Notes: generated by a model from the sequence alone, not told the origin. 64,000 bases of DNA from Dorea_A amylophila (GCF_025567265.1 NZ_JAOQJW010000003.1:62001-126000); one strand, 5' to 3'; positions 52,810 through 62,872 are shown, counted from the first letter of the stretch. Numbers and translations are program-made.

Positions 52810-53799
52810 CTAGATTCCTTTTCTGTCACCCATAAACTCTACGTATTCTCCGGTTCCGATGGCAACAACCTTCATCGGATCATCCGCCGTCATCGTGTTG
52901 ATGCCTGTCTTTTCCTCGATCAGTTCTTCCATACCACGTAACATAGATCCGCCTCCGGTCAGCATAATCCCTCTGTCAAGGATATCTGCGGAAAGCTCCG
53001 GTGGTGTTCTCTCCAGCACGCTGATAACAGCTTCTACGATCTGTCCCGTTGTCTCCCGGAGTGCTTCTTCTGTCTCTGTCGAAGTTACCGTTACCGTCTT
53101 CGGAAGTCCTGTTACCAGGTTTCTTCCTCTGACTTCCAGCGTCTCATCTTCGATCATTGGATAGGTTGTACCGATCTTGATTTTAATATCTTCCGCTGTT
53201 CTTTCACCGATCAGAAGATTATGTTTTTTTCGCATATAGCGGACGATTGCCTCGTCGAAATCATCTCCGGCAATCTTTAAGGATGTATTTACAACCGTTC
53301 CGCCAAGTGAAATGACGGCAATATCGGATGTACCTCCGCCGATGTCAACGATCATATTGCCACACGGCTTTGAGATATCGATTCCCGCACCGATTGCTGC
53401 CGCAACCGGTTCTTCGATCAGATGTACCTCTCTTGCTCCTGCTGCATAAGTTGCTTCCTCCACTGCCTTGCGTTCCACTTCTGTAACCCCGCTTGGTACA
53501 CAGATACTGATTCTCGGCTTCTTGAATGTACGCTTTCCAAGTGTTTTCTGCACGAAATATTTGATCATTTTTTCTGTTACTGTATAGTCTGATATCACGC
53601 CCTGTCTCAAAGGTCTGACTGCCACAATATTTCCCGGAGTTCTTCCAAGCATCAGTCTTGCTTCTTCTCCGATCGCCTTGATTGCATTCGTATCTCTGTC
53701 ATACGCTACAACAGAAGGCTCTTTTAAAATAACACCCTTTCCTTTTACATACACCAGTACGCTGGCGGTTCCCAAATCAATTCCAAGATCTACTGACAT
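52810..53799 (-). CDS. mreB: MreB/Mbl-type rod-shape actin homologue
   Basis: A 329-residue protein starting at the ATG at 53799 (GGGAGA 8 bases upstream; longer starts are less favoured). It shows all actin-fold nucleotide motifs: LGIDLGTASVLVYVKGKG at the start, MIVDIGGGTSDIAVISLGG in the middle and IMLTGGGSMLRGMEEL near the end. It forms membrane-bound filaments that guide lateral wall synthesis. It is not flanked by mreCD, so it may be an Mbl- or MreBH-like paralogue rather than the main MreB. Confidence 0.93.
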   Translation of the reverse strand: MSVDLGIDLGTASVLVYVKGKGVILKEPSVVAYDRDTNAIKAIGEEARLMLGRTPGNIVAVRPLRQGVISDYTVTEKMIKYFVQKTLGKRTFKKPRISICVPSGVTEVERKAVEEATYAAGAREVHLIEEPVAAAIGAGIDISKPCGNMIVDIGGGTSDIAVISLGGTVVNTSLKIAGDDFDEAIVRYMRKKHNLLIGERTAEDIKIKIGTTYPMIEDETLEVRGRNLVTGLPKTVTVTSTETEEALRETTGQIVEAVISVLERTPPELSADILDRGIMLTGGGSMLRGMEELIEEKTGINTMTADDPMKVVAIGTGEYVEFMGDRKGI

Positions 53800-53852
53800 T
53801 CCCAATTCTCCCTTCATCAAGCTGTCTATATTCCTATCTTTGGTGAGATATG

Positions 53853-53858
53853 ATTATA
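53853..53858 (-). promoter_or_regulatory. Extended -10 of the mreB gene
   Basis: Reverse-strand TGATATAAT (extended -10) about 55 bases upstream of the start. The interval from 53800 to 54005 also holds a small 6-bp hairpin (CATGCT/AGCATG) but no clear uvrA terminator. Confidence 0.5.
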
Positions 53859-54005
53859 TCACATGCTATTTTTGAGCATGTTCCCATTATAATCAAAATC
53901 ATTTAAAATAAAAAGACCCATTTTGCTTAAATCTTTATGAACCTTTTTACATAAATATTACAATATGACGAATCCGGACGATGCATTGAACAAAATGTCA
54001 TATTT

Positions 54006-56849
54006 CTACCGTTCCAGCATTGGTTTTATATACTTTCCGGTATAGGATACCGGACTTTCCGCAACTTCTTCCGGTGTTCCCTCTGCGATCACGGTTCCGC
54101 CTTTGTCACCGCCTTCCGGACCGATATCGATGATATAATCTGCGGTCTTTATCACATCCAGATTGTGCTCGATCACAATGACTGTATTCCCATCTTCTGT
54201 CAATCTGTGGAGAATCTCTGTCAACTTATGCACATCGGCAAAATGCAGTCCCGTCGTCGGCTCGTCCAGAATATAGATTGTCTTTCCCGTACTTCTCTTA
54301 CTCAGCTCTGTTGCCAGCTTGATACGCTGGGCTTCTCCGCCGGACAGAGTCGTAGACGGCTGTCCCAGACGGATATAAGAAAGCCCGACATCATACAAGG
54401 TCTCCATCTTTCTGCGGATACTTGGTACATTTTCAAAGAAATGCATTGCTTCTTCTACGGTCATGTCCAGAACATCATAGATATTCTTTCCTTTGTATTT
54501 CACTTCCAGTGTCTCTCTGTTGTAACGTCTTCCCTTACATACTTCACATGGAACATAGACATCCGGCAGGAAATGCATCTCGATCTTGATGATTCCATCT
54601 CCGCTGCAGGCCTCACATCGTCCTCCTTTGACGTTAAAACTGAATCTTCCTTTCTTATAGCCTCTTGCTTTTGCATCCGGTGTTGCTGCAAACAGATCCC
54701 TGATCAGGTCAAATACTCCGGTATAGGTTGCCGGATTGGATCTCGGAGTCCGCCCGATTGGAGACTGGTCGATATTGATCACCTTATCCAGCTGTTCCAG
54801 TCCCTCGATGCCTTTGTGTCTGCCCGGAATGGTCCTTGCACGGTTCAGGTCTCTTGCCAGACGTTTATAGAGGATCTGGTTCACAAGTGAGCTTTTTCCC
54901 GAACCAGACACACCGGTAACACAGGTCATCACGCCAAGCGGAAACTTCACATCTATGTTCTTCAAGTTATTTTCCTGTGCTCCGAGTACTTTCAGCCATC
55001 CGGTTGGTTTTCTTCTTACTTCCGGAACCGGGATCCGGATCCGCCCGCTCAGATAGGCTCCGGTTACAGAATTTTCATTCTGCATGATCTCTTCCGCATT
55101 TCCGGTTGCAACTACTTCACCGCCATGTTCTCCCGCTCCCGGTCCGATATCCACGATAAAGTCCGCTTCTCTCATAGTATCCTCATCATGCTCGACCACG
55201 ATCACGGAGTTCCCGAGATCCCGCAGATGTTTTAAAGTTCCAAGCAATTTATCATTGTCTCTCTGATGCAGTCCGATACTTGGTTCATCCAGAATATATG
55301 CCACACCTACGAGTCCGGAACCGATCTGTGTTGCCAGACGGATTCTCTGTGCCTCTCCTCCTGAAAGTGTTCCGGTCGATCTTCCAAGTGTCAGATAATT
55401 AAGTCCGACATCCATCAGAAACTGGATTCTGGAATTGATCTCCTTTAAAATCTGTCCGCCGATCAGCAATTGCTGGTTCGAAAGTTTCAGTTCTTTTAAA
55501 AAGGTCTGCAGTTTTTCAATTGACATTCCTGTCAGTTCGGAAATATTTTTATCTCCTACCGTCACAGCAAGTGCTCCCGGCTTCAGGCGCTGGCCTTTGC
55601 ACGCAGAACACGGTGTGATATTCATAAACTCTTCGTATTCTGCTTTCATCGTTTCCGACGAAGTCTCCCGGTAACGGCGCTCTACATTGCGGATCAGACC
55701 TTCGAATGCCACATCATAGACTCCTTCTCCGCGCTGCCCCTTATAATATACTTTCACTTCTTTGCCGTTTGTCCCATGGATCAGGACATCATGGACTTCC
55801 TTCGGATAGTCCTCAAACGGTGTATCTAATGAAAAGCCATATTCTTTGCTCAACGCATCCAGGATCGCATACGTGAAGCTCTTCTTATCCGTGCAGGACT
55901 GCCATCCCATAACAGTGATCGCACCTTCACTGATACTGAGACGTTTATCCGGAATCATCAGGTCTTCGTCAAATTCCATCTTGTATCCCAGTCCAAAGCA
56001 CTCCGGACATGCGCCGAACGGATTGTTGAACGAAAAGCTTCTCGGTTCGATCTCTTCAATACTGATTCCGCAGTCAGGACATGAGAAGCTTTCGCTGAAC
56101 TGGACCGGTTCCCCGCCGATTACATCCACGGTCATCAGTCCTTCCGCAAGATTCAGTACATTTTCAATGGAATCGGTCAGACGCTGTTCAATACCCTCTT
56201 TTACTACCAGACGGTCTACAACAATCTCTATATTGTGCTTGATGTTCTTATCCAGCTTGATCTCTTCCGACAGTTCGTACATATTGTCATCGATCCTGAC
56301 TCGGACATATCCGCTCTTTCTGGCGCGCTCCAGTAATTTTACATGGGTTCCCTTTCTGCCTCTTACGACCGGTGCCAGCAGCTGTATCTTGGTTCTTTCC
56401 GGAAATGCCATCACCTGTTCTACCATCTGATCAACCGTCTGTTTCTTAATCTCGCGCCCACATTTCGGACAATGCGGAATTCCTGCTCTTGCATATAATA
56501 ACCGGAAATAATCATAGATTTCCGTTACCGTTCCTACGGTAGATCTTGGATTGCGGTTCGTAGATTTCTGATCAATGGAAATAGCCGGAGACAATCCTTC
56601 TATACTTTCTACATCCGGTTTTTCCATCTGTCCCAGGAACTGTCTGGCATAAGAAGACAATGATTCCATATATCTTCTCTGTCCTTCCGCATAAATTGTA
56701 TCAAATGCCAGTGATGATTTTCCTGATCCGCTAAGACCGGTCAATACCACCAGTTTGTCTCTTGGTATGTCTACGTCTACATTCTTCAGATTGTGTTCAT
56801 TTGCTCCTCTGATCTTGATATATTGTCTTGAATCTTTTTCCTGTGGCAT
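54006..56849 (-). CDS. uvrA: Excinuclease ABC subunit A
   Basis: A 947-residue protein of normal length. It has two ABC ATPase halves, with Walker A GLSGSGKSSLAFDT (about 33) and GVSGSGKSSLVNQI (about 650), signatures SGGEAQRIRLA and SGGEAQRIKLA, and zinc-finger Cys sets (CPKCGREIKKQ, CPDCG/CPEC and CEACSGDG/CEVCKG). It recognises bulky DNA lesions and loads UvrB. It follows uvrB by 22 bases on the same strand. Confidence 0.97.
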   Translation of the reverse strand: MPQEKDSRQYIKIRGANEHNLKNVDVDIPRDKLVVLTGLSGSGKSSLAFDTIYAEGQRRYMESLSSYARQFLGQMEKPDVESIEGLSPAISIDQKSTNRNPRSTVGTVTEIYDYFRLLYARAGIPHCPKCGREIKKQTVDQMVEQVMAFPERTKIQLLAPVVRGRKGTHVKLLERARKSGYVRVRIDDNMYELSEEIKLDKNIKHNIEIVVDRLVVKEGIEQRLTDSIENVLNLAEGLMTVDVIGGEPVQFSESFSCPDCGISIEEIEPRSFSFNNPFGACPECFGLGYKMEFDEDLMIPDKRLSISEGAITVMGWQSCTDKKSFTYAILDALSKEYGFSLDTPFEDYPKEVHDVLIHGTNGKEVKVYYKGQRGEGVYDVAFEGLIRNVERRYRETSSETMKAEYEEFMNITPCSACKGQRLKPGALAVTVGDKNISELTGMSIEKLQTFLKELKLSNQQLLIGGQILKEINSRIQFLMDVGLNYLTLGRSTGTLSGGEAQRIRLATQIGSGLVGVAYILDEPSIGLHQRDNDKLLGTLKHLRDLGNSVIVVEHDEDTMREADFIVDIGPGAGEHGGEVVATGNAEEIMQNENSVTGAYLSGRIRIPVPEVRRKPTGWLKVLGAQENNLKNIDVKFPLGVMTCVTGVSGSGKSSLVNQILYKRLARDLNRARTIPGRHKGIEGLEQLDKVINIDQSPIGRTPRSNPATYTGVFDLIRDLFAATPDAKARGYKKGRFSFNVKGGRCEACSGDGIIKIEMHFLPDVYVPCEVCKGRRYNRETLEVKYKGKNIYDVLDMTVEEAMHFFENVPSIRRKMETLYDVGLSYIRLGQPSTTLSGGEAQRIKLATELSKRSTGKTIYILDEPTTGLHFADVHKLTEILHRLTEDGNTVIVIEHNLDVIKTADYIIDIGPEGGDKGGTVIAEGTPEEVAESPVSYTGKYIKPMLER

Positions 56850-56871
56850 GTAAGTCTATGATCTCCTTTTT

Positions 56872-58860
56872 CTATATCTTTATTTCCTGCAATGTCTTCT
56901 TAAGCTCTATTAACTTATCCCTGAGTTCTGCCGCCGCCTCAAAATTCAGATCTGCCGCAGCTTTCTTCATCTGCTTCTCCAGCTCTTTGATCAGCTTCTC
57001 TAATTCTTTCTCACTCATGGATTCCGGATCTTTTTCCATCTGTAATTCAGAAGCCGCCACTTTCCGGGATACTGAGATCAGATCTCTGACTGCTTTCTGG
57101 ATCGTCTTCGGTGTAATACCATGTTCTTCATTATATGCCATCTGCACTTCACGTCTTCTCTGCGTCTCATCCAGTGCTGCACGCATGGAATCTGTGATCG
57201 TATCTGCGTACATGATAACATGCCCTTCTGCATTACGGGCCGCACGGCCGATCGTCTGGATCAGAGACGTCTCGGAACGCAAAAATCCTTCTTTATCCGC
57301 GTCCAGGATCGCAACCAATGTGATCTCCGGAATATCCAGTCCTTCCCGCAGAAGATTAATGCCGACCAGAACATCGAATACGTCCAGGCGCATATCTCTC
57401 ACGATCTCTGTACGTTCCAGCGTGTCAATATCCGAATGCAGATAGCGCACGCGGATTCCCAGCTCACGCATATAGTCGGTAAGATCTTCTGCCATACGCT
57501 TGGTCAGCGTTGTTATCAGTATTTTGTGTTTATTGGCAATCTCTTTATTCACTTCTCCGATCAGATCATCGATCTGTCCTTCTACCGGCCGCACTTCTAC
57601 TTCCGGATCCAGAAGTCCGGTCGGCCGGATCACCTGCTCGGCTCTTAAAAGTTCATGCTCTTCTTCATATTTCCCCGGTGTTGCAGACACGAACATGACC
57701 TGATCGATCTTATTTTCAAATTCCTCAAAACTAAGCGGACGGTTGTCCAGTGCCGATGGCAGACGGAATCCATACTCTACCAGTGTACGCTTTCTCGACT
57801 GATCGCCGTGATACATACCGCCAATCTGCGGAACCGTCTTGTGCGACTCATCGATCATTATGATAAAATCATCCGGGAAATAATCCATCAATGTATTCGG
57901 CGGCTGCCCCGGAGCAAGTCCTGCCAGATGCCTTGAGTAATTCTCGATCCCTGAACAGAATCCGGTCTCGCGCATCATTTCTATATCAAAATTCGTTCGT
58001 TCCGCAATTCTCTGTGCTTCCAGAAGCTTCCCTTCTTCTTTGAAATATTTCACCTGTTCTTCCAGTTCAATCTCGATATTTTTAATTGCTTTCTCCATAC
58101 GCTCCTTTGGTACAACGTAATGGGAAGCCGGGAATATCGCAATATGATTCAATGTATTTTTAATCTCTCCGGTAAGCATGTCTATCTCTGAAATCCGGTC
58201 AATCTCATCTCCGAAAAATTCCACCCGTATAGCCGTATCGCCCCGGTCTGCCGGTACAACTTCTACAGTATCGCCTCGTACACGGAATGTTCCCCGCTTG
58301 AAATCCATATCATTTCTGTCATATTGAATATCTATCAGCTGGCGCAACACTTCATCTCTGTCCTTCTCCATCCCCGGTCGGAGCGATACCATCATCTGTT
58401 CAAAGTTCTCCGGTTCACCGAGACCATAGATGCAGGAAACGCTGGCAATTACGATCACATCCCTGCGCTCGATCAATGCTGCCGTTGCCGATAACCTCAG
58501 CTTATCAATCTCTTCATTTACGGAGGAATCCTTCGCAATGTAGGTGTCTGAAGATGGGACATAAGCCTCCGGCTGGTAGTAATCGTAGTAGGAGACAAAA
58601 TATTCCACTGCGTTATTTGGAAAGAACTCTTTAAATTCCCCATAAAGCTGCGCAGCCAGTGTCTTATTGTGTGCTATAATCAGCGTTGGTTTATTCAATT
58701 GTTGGATGACATTCGCCATGGTAAATGTCTTACCAGATCCGGTGACGCCAAGCAATGTTTGACACTGATTGCCTTCTTTAAAACCTTCGACTAGTTCTTT
58801 GATTGCCTGTGGCTGGTCGCCGGTTGGTTTATATTCTGACACTAATTCAAAATGATCCAT
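56872..58860 (-). CDS. uvrB: Excinuclease ABC subunit B
   Basis: A 662-residue protein. Walker A GVTGSGKTFTMANV (about 39-52), the damage-probing hairpin region YYDYYQPEAYVPSSDTYIAK, DESHKTVPQIGGMYHGD and a C-terminal UVR motif (KELEKLIKELEKQMKKAAAD) are all present. It verifies damage handed over by UvrA and recruits UvrC. It leads the uvrBA operon. Confidence 0.97.
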   Translation of the reverse strand: MDHFELVSEYKPTGDQPQAIKELVEGFKEGNQCQTLLGVTGSGKTFTMANVIQQLNKPTLIIAHNKTLAAQLYGEFKEFFPNNAVEYFVSYYDYYQPEAYVPSSDTYIAKDSSVNEEIDKLRLSATAALIERRDVIVIASVSCIYGLGEPENFEQMMVSLRPGMEKDRDEVLRQLIDIQYDRNDMDFKRGTFRVRGDTVEVVPADRGDTAIRVEFFGDEIDRISEIDMLTGEIKNTLNHIAIFPASHYVVPKERMEKAIKNIEIELEEQVKYFKEEGKLLEAQRIAERTNFDIEMMRETGFCSGIENYSRHLAGLAPGQPPNTLMDYFPDDFIIMIDESHKTVPQIGGMYHGDQSRKRTLVEYGFRLPSALDNRPLSFEEFENKIDQVMFVSATPGKYEEEHELLRAEQVIRPTGLLDPEVEVRPVEGQIDDLIGEVNKEIANKHKILITTLTKRMAEDLTDYMRELGIRVRYLHSDIDTLERTEIVRDMRLDVFDVLVGINLLREGLDIPEITLVAILDADKEGFLRSETSLIQTIGRAARNAEGHVIMYADTITDSMRAALDETQRRREVQMAYNEEHGITPKTIQKAVRDLISVSRKVAASELQMEKDPESMSEKELEKLIKELEKQMKKAAADLNFEAAAELRDKLIELKKTLQEIKI

Positions 58861-58960
58861 GTGATTTCTCCTGAGCCGCTCTAATCTGGCGGTGATATTT
58901 TAGAAATAGTAGTTGTGTTCTTAGTATGTTACTTGTCTAGTATATCATTCAGGATAAAAA

Positions 58961-58996
58961 AAGTACAGAACAAACCGAATGTTTGTTCTGTACTTT
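58961..58996. terminator. Bidirectional terminator between uvrB and the defence operon
   Basis: AAGTACAGAACAAAC (58961-58975) and GTTTGTTCTGTACTT (58981-58995) form a perfect 15-bp stem with T residues after it and A residues before it. It should end the minus-strand rloA-rloB-59029 transcript before uvrB. Confidence 0.88.
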
Positions 58997-59028
58997 TTCA
59001 AACAATCTGCACTTCAATTAATAACACC

Positions 59029-59883
59029 TTAAAAATCCCATTTTTCAAAAAGTTCCTCTGCATATTCTTCACATTGTTTTGCAGTCTCTTCTCCTGATAA
59101 ATTCAAAGAATCTATTACTGCTTCACTTCTTGTATTATTCCCATCATAATATCTTTCTTCCAATGACGGTTGCAAAAATAAGATATTATTTCCACTTGTC
59201 CGTTTAGATCTATCGCTAGCTCTTCCTAGCCATATATTTTCATATGTCTCCTCGTTTCTATAATTATAATAACTTACTTGAACCCAATATATCAACTCAC
59301 TCGTTATGTATTCTTTTCTCTTATTCGAATTCTTCCTGCTAAATAAACCTGTTAAATAGTCATTGCCTAAAATCTTATCCGAGTCATTATTTTCCAAACT
59401 ATATTCTTCTAGCATAGCTATATCTAACCACGTATCACTAAACGATATCAATCCATCATCTGTAATTTCATATTCATAAAAGCCAGCCAAGCCTTTAAAA
59501 GCTTGATTTTTAATTTCTCCATCAGTACCATATTGTTTAACATAAAGAATTGGCATTATTTGCAAATCACTATATCTGACCTCTCCTCCCGTGTTATATA
59601 TCGTATAAATATATTGATCTCTTTCTTGATTATATTCTTGTTCAATTGAAAAAAATGGTTGTTTTTCTTGATTTATGTTTTCAATTTCCATTTTTGTTAG
59701 TTTTGCCTGTTGAATATCTGCCCAACACGATGCAATTCCAGCCGCTGCAACTGCTATTGAAACTAATAGTGGTATTATTGTTGTAAACCATATTTTATTG
59801 GTTTCTAAAAAATGGCTCGCCCTATTTTCCCCATTTTCAGTTTCCAATTCTTCATCTTCTGTTTTTTGCTTTTCTTCTCCCAT
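59029..59883 (-). CDS. Unrecognised membrane-anchored protein, third gene of the defence operon
   Basis: 284 residues. A charged N-terminus (1-30) precedes one TM helix (WFTTIIPLLVSIAVAAAGIA, about 32-51); a short coiled-coil-like stretch (QQAKLTKMEIENINQEKQ) follows, then a 200-residue soluble domain (FSIEQEYNQERDQYIYTIYN). No family is recognised. It starts 27 bases after rloB on the same strand and is closed by the terminator at 58961-58996. It may be a defence accessory or effector, or an unrelated passenger gene; the sequence does not decide. Confidence 0.65.
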   Translation of the reverse strand: MGEEKQKTEDEELETENGENRASHFLETNKIWFTTIIPLLVSIAVAAAGIASCWADIQQAKLTKMEIENINQEKQPFFSIEQEYNQERDQYIYTIYNTGGEVRYSDLQIMPILYVKQYGTDGEIKNQAFKGLAGFYEYEITDDGLISFSDTWLDIAMLEEYSLENNDSDKILGNDYLTGLFSRKNSNKRKEYITSELIYWVQVSYYNYRNEETYENIWLGRASDRSKRTSGNNILFLQPSLEERYYDGNNTRSEAVIDSLNLSGEETAKQCEEYAEELFEKWDF

Positions 59884-59910
59884 AAACTCTCCATCAAGCT
59901 TTATTAATTA

Positions 59911-60612
59911 TCATTTTCCGTCATCCTTCCGAATCTCATCAATAATCCGACCTATATTACACGTAATCTGTCCTTTACACTGATGAATATCCTCATTGAT
60001 TTTCTTTTCCTGCTCAATAGCAATCTCTATATTCTTTGCCAGTTCTCCAATCGCTGAATTCTTCTTTGGATTGATTCCTGTTCTAGCAAGTAACAATTTA
60101 TAGATAAATGTCTGATGTCCATCTTTTTCATTCTGGATAATCTGTTCAGCATTTGGTTCAATATCATCTTCGTATGAATTTTTATAATGTAACAGTAGGA
60201 ACAGTTCAAATGCCGGATTGCTAACCGCTAATATATTATTCTTTTCACCTTCTGCTACCAATTCATCATAATCAAGTACTTTCTCTTCAAAAATATCTCC
60301 ATCAAATACAACAATCATCTTATCCCGTTCTTTATCAAATGCTATTTCCGGATTTTCTTTTTGATTTTCTGCAAACTCAATCAAACGTCTTGGAAATGAA
60401 ATGTCCCTGTCTCCCTCTGTTTTTTCAAGTAGCCGGATATCAATCAATGGATGAATATTTAACTCTTTTCGTATATCAATTAACTTTTTGAAATACCATG
60501 TTTCAGTATTAGCACCCTCGCATATGAAGAAATATTTACGATAAGGCTCAATCTGTTCTTCATCATCTGTAGTTCTGCTATTCCAATTCGTATAACTTCT
60601 TACTGGAGCCAA
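59911..60612 (-). CDS. rloB: RloB/AbiLii-like protein (Toprim-like)
   Basis: A 233-residue protein with the RloB pattern: YFFICEGANTETWYFKKLID (conserved Glu), MIVVFDGDIFEEK (paired Asp) and NPAFELFLLLHY. The Glu and DxD arrangement resembles a Toprim-type nuclease centre. It begins 2 bases after the ATPase gene ends, as in known AbiLi/AbiLii and RloA/RloB pairs, which act in phage abortive infection or sit in restriction loci. It would be the nuclease or effector partner; the biochemical activity is inferred. Confidence 0.85.
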   Translation of the reverse strand: MAPVRSYTNWNSRTTDDEEQIEPYRKYFFICEGANTETWYFKKLIDIRKELNIHPLIDIRLLEKTEGDRDISFPRRLIEFAENQKENPEIAFDKERDKMIVVFDGDIFEEKVLDYDELVAEGEKNNILAVSNPAFELFLLLHYKNSYEDDIEPNAEQIIQNEKDGHQTFIYKLLLARTGINPKKNSAIGELAKNIEIAIEQEKKINEDIHQCKGQITCNIGRIIDEIRKDDGK

Positions 60613-60614
60613 GG

Positions 60615-62051
60615 CTACTCCTCCTCTCTAGGTGCAGAAATCCTTTCTGCACTGTCGCGGCAGTCGTCAGGTGTCTGTGCAAGCACATCCGTCTGACTCG
60701 TTGCTCGCGCAAAGTCGAATGTTGAAAATACCGGTATCGCACCATATCTTCCTTCCAGATATGCCTTGCTCAACACCTTATCATACCTCTCCTTGAAACG
60801 ATCTAAGGAATAAATAGAGCTTGCATTTTCTGCGTTACGTTCTACAAACCAGATTTCATCCCTTCTAAAAATAGCCTGATCCATAATGGATGATTCATGT
60901 GTAGTGAACAATAGCTGCATACGCTGCTCATCATGTAGCTGCATAAACAATTGCAAAAATCGTTCTGTCAGCTTCGGATGTAAGCTTCTCTCCAATTCAT
61001 CCACAACATAAAGAACATCTTCTCGTTTATTCAACAGCATATCCATCAAATCGAATAATCTTCTTGTTCCATCAGACTCTTCATCAAAACCGAACTCATA
61101 AAATGACTTATTATGATGCAACCGGATTGTTGTGACCTTCGGTTCAGAATGTCCTTCAACTTCGATATTAAAGAAAGTTTCCTTCGACCTCATCGTCATT
61201 CTGAATGATGGTTCTTCCTGCTCTTCCATTCTATTTTTTACATGCTGCATCATCTTATCAAATACTGATTTCGGCAATGCATTTGATAACTCATCCAATG
61301 TAATTTCTTCAATTTTCACCTGGCTGATACCCGTATCAAATGTTTTGATCAATTTGTTAATCAGCTTCAGCGAATTATCATCATAATAATATTCCAAATC
61401 AATCAATGGAGTATCCGGTGTGATAATCGAAATATGATTCTGAATCCAATCATATACATCCCGGAAGAACAATAATTTAGATCGTGTGCTATATTTTTTT
61501 CCACGATTCATTTCTGTCAGGAACAAAGATGTTTCATTTCCTTCAAAATCATCTGCATAGGTTTCAAATTTATTTTTTTCTGTGTTTGTCAGCGTAATAC
61601 CATCATTTAACACCGGACGTTTACTTCCTTCTCGTTCAAAGAGACATTTTGCTGAACCATTCTGATATAATTCATATAACCATTCTCCGGTTACTTTTCG
61701 TCTGCTTAAAACTGCAGAAAAACCATAAGCATAAAATTTGTCACCTACAGTAATCTGAATTTCAAAACTACTTTCTCGTTCCTTATTCTCCTGCCGATTC
61801 TTACAAAACATCTGTGTAGCTTCTATCGGAATACCATTGCAGACACTATCTTTAAAAAATTTAAAGAACAATGCCAGATTCGTCTTTCCAGATGCATTTG
61901 CTCCATAAACGACTGCATATTTTAATAACTGGGTACTTTTTATCTTTAACCTGTGATTTGCATTTGTTCGTATTTTATTTGAGGAAATCATTGTCAGCTC
62001 TGCTGCTTTATCAAAAGATTTAAAATTTTCAACACTTACTTTTACTAACAT
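60615..62051 (-). CDS. rloA: RloA/AbiLi-like AAA (ABC-type) ATPase
   Basis: A 478-residue SMC/ABC-like ATPase of the AAA_15/AAA_21 type. LVKVSVENFKSFDKAAELTM opens the fold, Walker A is VVYGANASGKTNLALF (about 48-63), Walker B is YVVDELERSLHPKL, and LFTTHESSIMDQ holds the switch His. The central part is a helical insertion. Such ATPases pair with a nuclease and are thought to sense phage infection. It is the first gene of the operon, with a consensus promoter and a GGAGG-type ribosome site upstream. Confidence 0.88.
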   Translation of the reverse strand: MLVKVSVENFKSFDKAAELTMISSNKIRTNANHRLKIKSTQLLKYAVVYGANASGKTNLALFFKFFKDSVCNGIPIEATQMFCKNRQENKERESSFEIQITVGDKFYAYGFSAVLSRRKVTGEWLYELYQNGSAKCLFEREGSKRPVLNDGITLTNTEKNKFETYADDFEGNETSLFLTEMNRGKKYSTRSKLLFFRDVYDWIQNHISIITPDTPLIDLEYYYDDNSLKLINKLIKTFDTGISQVKIEEITLDELSNALPKSVFDKMMQHVKNRMEEQEEPSFRMTMRSKETFFNIEVEGHSEPKVTTIRLHHNKSFYEFGFDEESDGTRRLFDLMDMLLNKREDVLYVVDELERSLHPKLTERFLQLFMQLHDEQRMQLLFTTHESSIMDQAIFRRDEIWFVERNAENASSIYSLDRFKERYDKVLSKAYLEGRYGAIPVFSTFDFARATSQTDVLAQTPDDCRDSAERISAPREEE

Positions 62052-62071
62052 TCTTATACACCTCCACCTTT

Positions 62072-62100
62072 ATTATATGTTTTACTCTTCTCTCAGTCAA
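62072..62100 (-). promoter_or_regulatory. Strong promoter of the rloA-rloB operon
   Basis: On the minus strand, TTGACT (62100-62095), a 17-base spacer and TATAAT (62077-62072) lie just upstream of rloA. Near-consensus, so basal expression is expected. Confidence 0.8.
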
Positions 62101-62283
62101 TGTAAATTTTCTTATTTAGAGATTTTTTCGTTATATATTGTTTCTTTTTCTATTTTTAACAATTTTATTTTGAGTTATGCATATAATATCAATGTATAAG
62201 TCAGCTTTTTGTAGCGACACTATTTTACTAATGCCGCTACATGAAATATTACAATAAATAAAAACTTCTAATTCTTTTTTCTT
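62101..62283. other. AT-rich junction between the defence operon and the mobile-element genes
   Basis: About 180 bases without a supported gene. A GTAGCGACACTATTTTACTAATGCCGCTAC imperfect inverted repeat (62212-62241) could be a weak terminator for the RadC-family gene. No integrase site is recognisable. Confidence 0.4.
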
Positions 62284-62757
62284 CTATCTCTCCCAATCCA
62301 TCCTTCCTGTCACATTCAACATCTTTTCTTCTCGGAAGCTGAGCATCTTTCCATTAGTTCCACCGACAATGATATGATCCAGCAATTCTATCCCCAATAG
62401 CTGTCCGCACTTCTGCAGCTTTCTCGTAACAATCATATCCTCTTTTGATGGTTTCACATTACCACTGGGATGATTATGAAGTCCAATGATTGCAGAAGCA
62501 TTTGCCAGAATACTGCTCTTAAAGACTTCTCTCGGAATTACCAGCGAAGCATTGATTGTTCCAACACTGACCAGATTCATATTGATTACCTGTCCATTAT
62601 TTTTCATATTCAGGATGCAAAATACTTCTCTGTCATATTGCGATAACTCCTTCGCCATCAATTCTACAACAGCCTGTGGACTATTCAATGTCTGCTCACT
62701 ATAAAGAGATGGTTCTTTTACCAGACGGATATTCACAACTTCCAATTTATTCTCCAT
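62284..62757 (-). CDS. radC: RadC-family JAB/MPN-domain protein
   Basis: A 157-residue protein with the JAMM metal motif GLHNHPSGNVKPSKED (about 95-110) and LLGIELLDHIIVG. Short RadC-type proteins of this size, without the N-terminal helix-hairpin-helix of full-length RadC, are common on integrative elements. Despite the name, a repair role is not established. Its start overlaps the preceding 41-residue gene. Confidence 0.88.
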   Translation of the reverse strand: MENKLEVVNIRLVKEPSLYSEQTLNSPQAVVELMAKELSQYDREVFCILNMKNNGQVINMNLVSVGTINASLVIPREVFKSSILANASAIIGLHNHPSGNVKPSKEDMIVTRKLQKCGQLLGIELLDHIIVGGTNGKMLSFREEKMLNVTGRMDWER

Positions 62758-62872
62758 TGTTCTGATCTCCTTTTGGAAATTCTACAACCAGAAGGACATT
62801 ACTCTCTGAAGATTCCAGATATGATTTCAATTGTGATAATGTCATTTCCAAATATTTAGGTTGTTCCACCAT
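62747..62872 (-). CDS. Small unrecognised gene (41 aa) between two element genes
   Basis: ATG at 62872 follows AAAGGAGC at good distance and lies inside the end of the 62856-63104 gene; the stop overlaps the start of the RadC-family gene. It reads MVEQPKYLEMTLSQLKSYLE and ends KGDQNNGE. The tight double overlap supports a translated, coupled gene. No family is known to me. Confidence 0.6.
   Translation of the reverse strand: MVEQPKYLEMTLSQLKSYLESSESNVLLVVEFPKGDQNNGE

Noticed and set aside
58961..58996. GAACAAAC...GTTTGTTC near uvrB as a LexA (SOS) operator
   Set aside because: It is part of a perfect 15-bp terminator hairpin with flanking A/T tracts, and it does not match the CGAACRNRYGTTYC consensus well.
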